NCBI GenBank assembly: GCA_946482375.1
Contig: CAMLRH010000055.1
Coordinates: forward strand, 1 to 11,479
Reading direction: 5' to 3'
From: an uncultured Caulobacteraceae bacterium
GTDB taxonomy: Bacteria > Pseudomonadota > Alphaproteobacteria > Caulobacterales > Caulobacteraceae
Length of the DNA: 11,479 bases
Notes under the pieces: model-generated
What the model was told of the DNA's origin: nothing
What the model saw: the letters and a program-made list of their open reading frames with translations, nothing else
Database searches by the model: none
Shown: piece after piece, positions 7,032 through 11,479 of the stretch
Numbering within the stretch: the stretch's first letter is position 1
Layout: the number at the start of each line of letters is the position of its first letter
Program-made: the position numbers and the translations under genes

Positions 7032-7579
7032 GGACGCCACTCCGACTGGTCGTAGAGCCGTTCGAAGGCCCGCTTGAGGAGGGCTTCCACCGCCTTTGCC
7101 GTGATGCCCATCCGCCGCCCCACCGCCTCGCGCGTCAGATGCTCGAAGCGATAGAGGATGAAGGCCTGCGCCGTGCGCGGCGGCAGCTCGTCGACCAGCG
7201 CCATAAGCCGCTCCAGCGCCTGCTTGCCGATGAGGATGCGCTCCGGCGAATGGGTGTCGGTCAGCCCGCCGACCTCGGCCGGGTCCTCCTGCCTCCCCCA
7301 CGCCCAGGTCGCATGACGATGCCGCTGGCCCAGCACGCTGGCGGCCGTGCGGAAGAGGTAGCCTTCGACGTTCTCGATCTCGGTCGTGGCGCCACGGCCC
7401 TGCAGCCGCAGGAAGACTTCCTGGACCAGATCGTCGACATCCGCGGCCGCCGCGCGCCGCAGGAAATAGCGTCTCAGCGCCGGACCGTACTGCACCATCC
7501 AGGCATGCAGGTCGCCGCCGCCGGACCCGGGTCCGTCGGGCAGCGGATCCGCCACCGGAGGCTTGGGCGAAGACGCCAT
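7028..7579 (-). CDS. ECF RNA polymerase sigma factor, FecI-like (sigma-2)
   Basis: ECF sigma factor, 183 aa, first gene of cassette 2. A Pro/Gly-rich leader of about 22 residues is followed by region 2, about 30-95 (ALRRYFLRR, DVDDLVQEVFLRLQ, NVEGYLFRTAASVLGQR), and region 4, about 128-178 (LPPRTAQAFILYRFEHLTREAVG, recognition helix TAKAVEALLKRAFERL). It is paralogous to sigma-1: the NVEGYLFRTAA stretch and the LPPRTA start of region 4 are shared, but the recognition helix and the promoter-melting side of region 2 differ. The start is the ATG at 7579, with a close-set AGGGGAG immediately upstream. It overlaps fecR-2 by ATGA and is preceded by a promoter-like motif identical to that of receptor 2, so autoregulation is likely. 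Confidence 0.94.
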   Translation of the reverse strand: MASSPKPPVADPLPDGPGSGGGDLHAWMVQYGPALRRYFLRRAAAADVDDLVQEVFLRLQGRGATTEIENVEGYLFRTAASVLGQRHRHATWAWGRQEDPAEVGGLTDTHSPERILIGKQALERLMALVDELPPRTAQAFILYRFEHLTREAVGRRMGITAKAVEALLKRAFERLYDQSEWRP

Positions 7580-7619
7580 CTCCCCTGTCCGAATGGGCGC
7601 ACACGCGCGCCCCTATTAT

Positions 7620-7656
7620 GGAAGATGCGTCTGGGGGCGCTACCGCCTATGTCGGC
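7620..7656 (-). promoter_or_regulatory. Predicted ECF-sigma promoter of sigma-2 (autoregulatory, cassette 2 motif)
   Basis: On the minus strand, GCCGACATAGGC (7656-7645), a 16-base gap, then GCATCTTCC (7628-7620). The 12- and 9-base boxes are exactly those before receptor 2. The upstream T-tract belongs to the receptor 3 terminator, so the two elements abut. The predicted transcription start is near 7613, about 34 nt before the ATG at 7579. Confidence 0.72.
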
Positions 7657-7660
7657 GGGC

Positions 7661-7694
7661 GAAAAAAGTTGGGCGGCGGTTGAAGCCGCCGCCC
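7661..7694 (-). terminator. Strong intrinsic terminator after receptor 3
   Basis: On the minus strand a perfect 9-bp stem GGGCGGCGG/CCGCCGCCC (7694-7686 with 7679-7671), a 6-nt loop, then AAC and six Ts (7667-7662). It should insulate cassette 2 from transcription of receptor 3. The T-run ends within six bases of the predicted -35 box of sigma-2. Confidence 0.88.
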
Positions 7695-7702
7695 AGTGAC
7701 AT

Positions 7703-7727
7703 CCGGTTCAGAGGGGACCGAAGCCGG
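7703..7727 (-). other. Conserved 3'-UTR hairpin after receptor 3
   Basis: 25-nt partner of the element at 2470-2494: arms CCGG-C-TTC and GAA-CCGG, same bulge position and 10-nt loop. By hand alignment 20 of 26 bases match across the element plus one flanking base. It lies between the stop codon and the terminator of receptor 3. Confidence 0.5.
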
Positions 7728-7732
7728 AGGTG

Positions 7733-10700
7733 TTAGCCGCCGAAGCCGACGGAGAGTTTGAAGTAGGGTCCGTCGATGGTGCGGTCGGCGTCCTTGTGCT
7801 CGTCGTAGCCGGCGTCGAGGACGTCGAAGTAACGCTCCCAGCGGTAGCCGGCGCTCACCTTCAGGCGTTCGACCTCGTATGAAAGGCCCACCGTCACCGC
7901 CAGGACAGGCACTGTAGCAGACTTGCTGCGCGGGGCTGGAGCCGCGGGGGTGACTACCGTGTCGCCCACTTGGCGGGTGAAAAGCAGGTTATAGTAGAAC
8001 GGACCGTCGAAATAGTATTCGCGTTCCTCGCCGCTGGCCGACGTCTTCTGCTTGCCGAAGAGCACCCCGCCTCCGAGCGACCAGTCGAGATCGGCATGAG
8101 CCGCCTCCTCATCGCCCAGAAGTCGTCTAGAGGCCTCCCACGACAGCATCGGGCCGACACCCTTGAACTCGCGGGAGGCGACAATCTCGGACTCATGCCG
8201 ATGGTGGTGTGAATAATTGTAGAAGTAGGCATTATCGGCGGCGAGATCCCAATCGCCGATGCCCGTGAAATCAAACTCGGTGCGTGATTTGAGCCGAGCG
8301 TAGCGCAAGCCGGCGACAAGGCGAGACTTCAACCCGCCCAGGCCTACGTCGCGGCCGACAGCAAAATCGACGACCTGGTGTTCTTCGCGCGTGTGAACGG
8401 TTTCGTCGCTGTAGTTGATCCCTTCGTGCAGGAAGCCGACGTAACAGGTCGCCAGCTGGCCGAACCAGCAGCCGACATCGCCCACCTCCGAGGCCAGGAA
8501 GCGATGGCCCTGATTGGCCTCGCCCGAGCGCATGGCCCCCGAGATGCGCCAGCTCGAGCCGGGTACGGCGTAGGTCAGCTTCACCTCGCGACCATCCCCC
8601 CAATCGAGGTCGCGGTTCTGGCCGAGCGCGGGATCCAGCGTCGGCGCGAAGCCGTCGGAGAAGGATGGCCTGACTGGGCCATAGGGCGCATCCTGCCGCT
8701 GCGCCTGCCCTCCCAACTCCAGAGTGAACCGGTAAGGCTCACCGGGCTGGTGGGGCTTGCCGTTCCACCAGGGCGCTCCATTCCATTCCTTGGTGACCCG
8801 CAAACCATAGAGACGTGGCTCGGTCAGGAAGACGTTGGTGGTCAAGCCGGAGTCGTCGGAGTTCAGGAACGCGCCGGTGATGGAGTCTCGGTCGAAGACG
8901 TTTTTGACGTAGGCCATCACCTTCCAGCCGGCCTCTTCGTTCGTGAAGATCGCCGCCAAGTTTACGTTGGTATAGGCCTTCAGCTTGTCATAGCCTTCCA
9001 TGTTGAAGATCCGCGTCCACGCCTCCGACTGGTAGTAGAGGTCGGTATGCAGGGTCGCGAGCCAGTCGTTCGGCAGAGGGATCGTGTAGTCCGCCGTGAC
9101 GGTGGCCGTGAAATTCGGCGCGTTCGGCAGTTCGTTGCCGCCCAATTCCTTGTCGAAGCCTTCGCCGTTGTTGGGGGCGGTCTTCGGGTCCCAGCCGGGA
9201 TAGTCCGGACGGAGGTCAACATCGCCCGTGCCGGGTGGAGGATTGGCCATGTATGGCTGCCTCGTAACCGGATCGAGGCCCAGCACATAAGCCAGTTCAC
9301 ACCCGGCGGGCCCGCCTCCACTGGGATTGCCAAGATTGACCAGGTCGGTCGGCGCGTCGTCAGCCCCGACGTAGAGCCAGGCTGGCAGGATGCAATTGGA
9401 TGCGAAGGTCGGGAAGGGCTTGACCACTACCCAGCCCTCATGGCCAGCCGTGCGATCCATGAGGTCGACGGCCTTCTCGCCGTCAGCTACCCGCGTACCT
9501 TCATAGCCACCCTTGAAGCCAAGGCGCAGGTTCTCCAGCGGTCGCCAATCGGCTTCGATTTCCAGACCCCAAACATCAGCGTCGAAATTGAGGTTGACCG
9601 CTGAGCGGTTGACGATCTGGGATATCTGGTAGCCCGTATAATCATAGTAGAAAGCCGCAGCGTTGACGGTCAATCGACCGTCGAGGAGTCTGTTCTTGGC
9701 CCCAATCTCGAAAGCGTCAACGAATTCCGGCTCGAACGTCCTGGGGTGCGTGATCGAGTTTGCGACCACAGCCGCCCCCAAGGGCCCTCCCGGAGAGTAC
9801 ATCACCGGACCCGCAGGGGGCGGATTGGCTCCGCCCGCTTTGTAGCCATGGGCGTAAGAGGCGTAGAATAGCGTCTCGTCGGTGAGGGAAAGGTTGGGCT
9901 TCCAATCGACTGTCAAGCGGCCGGTGGGCTCGCGCCATTCCTGTTCGATCACATCAGTGACCGGATACCCCACTGAATCTCCCCCAAGAATCCAGCTTGG
10001 GATCCGCGGCGCCTCTTTCTTGTCTACTGTCCAGCGTAGGCCGGCGGTCAGCTTCAGGTTGTCTGCAAGCTGGTAGTAGGCTTCGCCGAACACCGCATAT
10101 GAGATCAGTTTGTATGGGTTGCGGCTCAGAAAATAGTTGTGCCCCAGATCGTTGAGCTGGCCGATAGGGTTGGGATCGAGATAGCTGCAGCCGTTCACCG
10201 TCTGGATCACGCGATAGTCGGGCGGAGTCGGTCCATTCGGAAGACAATGATGGTTGTCGTCGCCGAGGAAGTAAGGAGTATTGCCTAGACGAGCGCCGTT
10301 CGAAATTGCCGCGATCAGGCTTAGGCTATTGATGAAGACGTAATATTTATCCTCGGTATCATACCGCAGGAAATTGACACCCAGACTAAAATTGAATGCG
10401 CCGTCAAAATCGGAGCCTAGGCGGAACTCCTGGCTAAAATGACGAGATTTCGCCTCCGACAGATCTACCGCCACGAGGCGATCTGCGCAGCCGATCTGCG
10501 GGTCGCAGAAAATTCCCCCGTTCGGCCCTGACGTTAAAACGTCTTGGCGAAGAGAAACCGAATTCAACCACGCTCCCGGCGCGGTGTTGAAGCGGTTGTA
10601 GTCCTGTGTGGAGAACACGACGTCACGGCTGTAGGCCGTTTCCGAGGTGAGTGTCAGCCCCTCGGTGACGTCGATATCCAGCTGCAGTTCGGCCAGGTCG

Positions 10701-11479
10701 CTCTTGGCGCGATATCCGGGGTCAACTGTTGACTCGATGACGCGCAGGTCGTGCGACTGGAACCGACTAACGTAGGGATCGGTCAAGGCGATCGGCAGAC
10801 CGATAGAGCCGAGCGGGAGGTAGTATGCGAGCGACAGCCCGTTCGGCGTGCCGAAGGAGTCTGGCGAATAAAGCGATTCCGGCGCGCAGCCCTGGCTGAA
10901 AGTCGCCTGAAGGCCGGTGAATAGTGAGCCGCCTTGGCCGGTGTCGTACATCTGCTGAAAGTGCGTGATGGGGAACACCCGAAGTTCGCCATCGGGCATG
11001 GTGGCGGTGAACTCAGTCACCTCGTCGGTTTTGCACAACTGCTTGCCGCTGCGGAGGCGGTCGTCGTCTTCTTCAAAGTGCTCCCAGATCAAGTTGACAT
11101 CGATAGCGTCGCTGGGCGCGATGCGCAGCGACAGCCGAGTCGACCACAGGTCCCGGCCGTCGATCGGATTACCGGTGATCTCGTTAGTCGCGTAGCCGTC
11201 TCGCTTGGTCCAGGCGCCGGCCAGGCGGAGAGCGGCGACATCCTCGACGAGGGGAACGTTGACCATGCCTTCGATGCGGGTCGAGTTGAAGTTGGCCACA
11301 TCGGCCGAGGCCCTGGCCTCGTAGCTGAACACCGGCTTGGCCGAGATGATGTTCACCACCCCTGCCGTCGCGTTGCGGCCGTACAGCGTGCCCTGCGGCC
11401 CGCGCAGCACCTCGACCCGCTGCAGGTCGTAGAATTCCTGCTCGAAGAAGCGGTTACGAACGAACGGGGTGTTGTTGAA
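7733..11479 (-). CDS. TonB-dependent receptor 3 fused to a second C-terminal barrel-like domain (N-terminus outside window)
   Basis: The last 1248 residues of a very long receptor; the frame is open at the right edge, which reads FNNTPFVRNRFFEQEF, corresponding to about residue 203 of receptor 1. The whole protein should be near 1450 aa. Window residues 1 to about 50 are the end of the plug (LRGPQGTLYGRNATAG); the receptor barrel runs to residue 899, where VTKEW (Trp codon 8783-8785) aligns with the natural SIRKEF end of receptor 2. The frame continues without interruption for 349 more residues and stops at TAA 7733-7735. Eight cysteines of the receptor part match those of receptor 2 one for one (KQLC, SQGC, CDPQIGC, HHC/NGC, SNC/AGC). 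It presumably belongs to a further sigma-fecR cassette to the right of the window. The family call is firm for the receptor part; the ligand is unknown. Confidence 0.93.
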   Translation of the reverse strand, partial: FNNTPFVRNRFFEQEFYDLQRVEVLRGPQGTLYGRNATAGVVNIISAKPVFSYEARASADVANFNSTRIEGMVNVPLVEDVAALRLAGAWTKRDGYATNEITGNPIDGRDLWSTRLSLRIAPSDAIDVNLIWEHFEEDDDRLRSGKQLCKTDEVTEFTATMPDGELRVFPITHFQQMYDTGQGGSLFTGLQATFSQGCAPESLYSPDSFGTPNGLSLAYYLPLGSIGLPIALTDPYVSRFQSHDLRVIESTVDPGYRAKSDLAELQLDIDVTEGLTLTSETAYSRDVVFSTQDYNRFNTAPGAWLNSVSLRQDVLTSGPNGGIFCDPQIGCADRLVAVDLSEAKSRHFSQEFRLGSDFDGAFNFSLGVNFLRYDTEDKYYVFINSLSLIAAISNGARLGNTPYFLGDDNHHCLPNGPTPPDYRVIQTVNGCSYLDPNPIGQLNDLGHNYFLSRNPYKLISYAVFGEAYYQLADNLKLTAGLRWTVDKKEAPRIPSWILGGDSVGYPVTDVIEQEWREPTGRLTVDWKPNLSLTDETLFYASYAHGYKAGGANPPPAGPVMYSPGGPLGAAVVANSITHPRTFEPEFVDAFEIGAKNRLLDGRLTVNAAAFYYDYTGYQISQIVNRSAVNLNFDADVWGLEIEADWRPLENLRLGFKGGYEGTRVADGEKAVDLMDRTAGHEGWVVVKPFPTFASNCILPAWLYVGADDAPTDLVNLGNPSGGGPAGCELAYVLGLDPVTRQPYMANPPPGTGDVDLRPDYPGWDPKTAPNNGEGFDKELGGNELPNAPNFTATVTADYTIPLPNDWLATLHTDLYYQSEAWTRIFNMEGYDKLKAYTNVNLAAIFTNEEAGWKVMAYVKNVFDRDSITGAFLNSDDSGLTTNVFLTEPRLYGLRVTKEWNGAPWWNGKPHQPGEPYRFTLELGGQAQRQDAPYGPVRPSFSDGFAPTLDPALGQNRDLDWGDGREVKLTYAVPGSSWRISGAMRSGEANQGHRFLASEVGDVGCWFGQLATCYVGFLHEGINYSDETVHTREEHQVVDFAVGRDVGLGGLKSRLVAGLRYARLKSRTEFDFTGIGDWDLAADNAYFYNYSHHHRHESEIVASREFKGVGPMLSWEASRRLLGDEEAAHADLDWSLGGGVLFGKQKTSASGEEREYYFDGPFYYNLLFTRQVGDTVVTPAAPAPRSKSATVPVLAVTVGLSYEVERLKVSAGYRWERYFDVLDAGYDEHKDADRTIDGPYFKLSVGFGG
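7736..8782 (-). other. C-terminal extension of receptor 3: probable second outer-membrane beta-barrel domain
   Basis: 349 residues after the normal receptor end. A linker of about 16 residues rich in Trp, Pro and Gly (NGAPWWNGKPHQPGEP) leads into alternating amphipathic strands with Gly and aromatic girdles: YRFTLELGGQAQ, EVKLTYAVPGSSWRISGAM, QVVDFAVGRDVGLG, SRLVAGLRYARL, FKGVGPMLSWEASRRL, LDWSLGGGVLFGKQKT, VPVLAVTVGLSYEV, LKVSAGYRWERYFDV and the last strand YFKLSVGFGG. From memory the DFxVG, GLRYA, FKGVGP and LFGKQ motifs resemble Lpg1974/Legionella-type pore-forming outer-membrane proteins; this identity is tentative. It has its own pair of cysteines (GCWFGQLATC) and a HHHRH loop at 8195-8209. 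No second signal peptide is present, as expected for a fusion. Confidence 0.7.
11365..11479. repeat. Paralogous direct repeat, receptor 3 copy (pairs with 1-115)
   Basis: The right edge of the window aligns gaplessly to positions 1-115, about 102 of 115 bases identical by hand count. Both encode the stretch from FNNTPF to RNAT of the plug. Differences rule out the window being a circularised duplicate of the same copy. Confidence 0.75.

Noticed and set aside
5952..7055. Plus-strand open frame opposite fecR-2
   Set aside because: Composition typical of antisense GC-rich frames; it starts within the receptor 2 promoter and mirrors a clear FecR protein.
7031..7604. Upstream extension of the fecR-2 frame through the sigma-2 gene
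   Set aside because: The extra residues are an out-of-frame reading of sigma-2. The ATGA overlap and GGAG site place the start at 7031.
8378..9604. Plus-strand open frame of about 400 codons opposite receptor 3
   Set aside because: No recognisable motif, and it runs across the junction of the receptor and its extension, both clearly coded on the minus strand.
11365..11479. Possibility that the window is a closed circle, because its two ends match
   Set aside because: About 13 of 115 bases differ, so they are two paralogous receptor copies, not the same sequence.
1..11479. CRISPR arrays, tRNA or rRNA genes, insertion sequences, toxin-antitoxin pairs
   Set aside because: No short regular repeats, cloverleaf sequence, transposase motif or small paired genes were seen; the window is filled by receptor and regulator genes.

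Overview
The window is a GC-rich stretch of bacterial chromosome, most likely from an alphaproteobacterium of the Caulobacterales/Sphingomonadales type. That assignment is an inference from base composition and from receptor style: receptors with an STN domain, a conserved block reading EDIQDVPIAISAF after the TonB box, and FecI/FecR-type regulators. Every supported gene lies on the minus strand, and no stretch over 300 bases lacks a gene. No RNA genes, insertion sequences, CRISPR arrays or replication features were seen.

The window is a tandem array of iron-starvation-type (FecI/FecR/FecA-like) surface-signalling cassettes. In transcription order (right to left): (a) the C-terminal 1248 residues of TonB-dependent receptor 3 (TBDR3, 11479-7733, start outside the window), ending in a conserved 3' hairpin and a strong intrinsic terminator; (b) a complete cassette, sigma-2 (7579-7028), anti-sigma FecR-2 (7031-5997) and TBDR2 (5901-2497), ending in a homologous hairpin and terminator; (c) a second cassette, sigma-1 (2337-1783), FecR-1 (1786-806) and the first 240 residues of TBDR1 (721 to beyond position 1). 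In both cassettes sigma and fecR overlap by ATGA, and the receptor follows after an 84-95 bp gap holding a promoter.

Regulation can be read from the sequence. In each cassette the same bipartite promoter-like motif occurs twice, once before sigma and once before the receptor, with exactly conserved spacing. The motif differs between cassettes: GCCGACATAGGC-N16-GCATCTTCC for cassette 2 and TTCTAGGG-N17-CTC(C/T)T for cassette 1. The simplest reading is that each ECF sigma factor drives its own operon and its own receptor, and that the two circuits are insulated from each other. The sigma region 4.2 recognition helices also differ. In the standard model, the receptor's STN domain touches the periplasmic part of FecR when substrate binds, and FecR then licenses the sigma factor.

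The most unusual object is TBDR3. Its receptor barrel ends at a normal terminal position (a VTKEW end, matching the RKEF end of TBDR2), but the reading frame continues for 349 more residues that look like a second, independent outer-membrane beta-barrel. This would be a two-barrel receptor fusion of about 1450 residues. Substrates cannot be read from the sequence; no siderophore, transporter or catabolic gene is present to suggest one.
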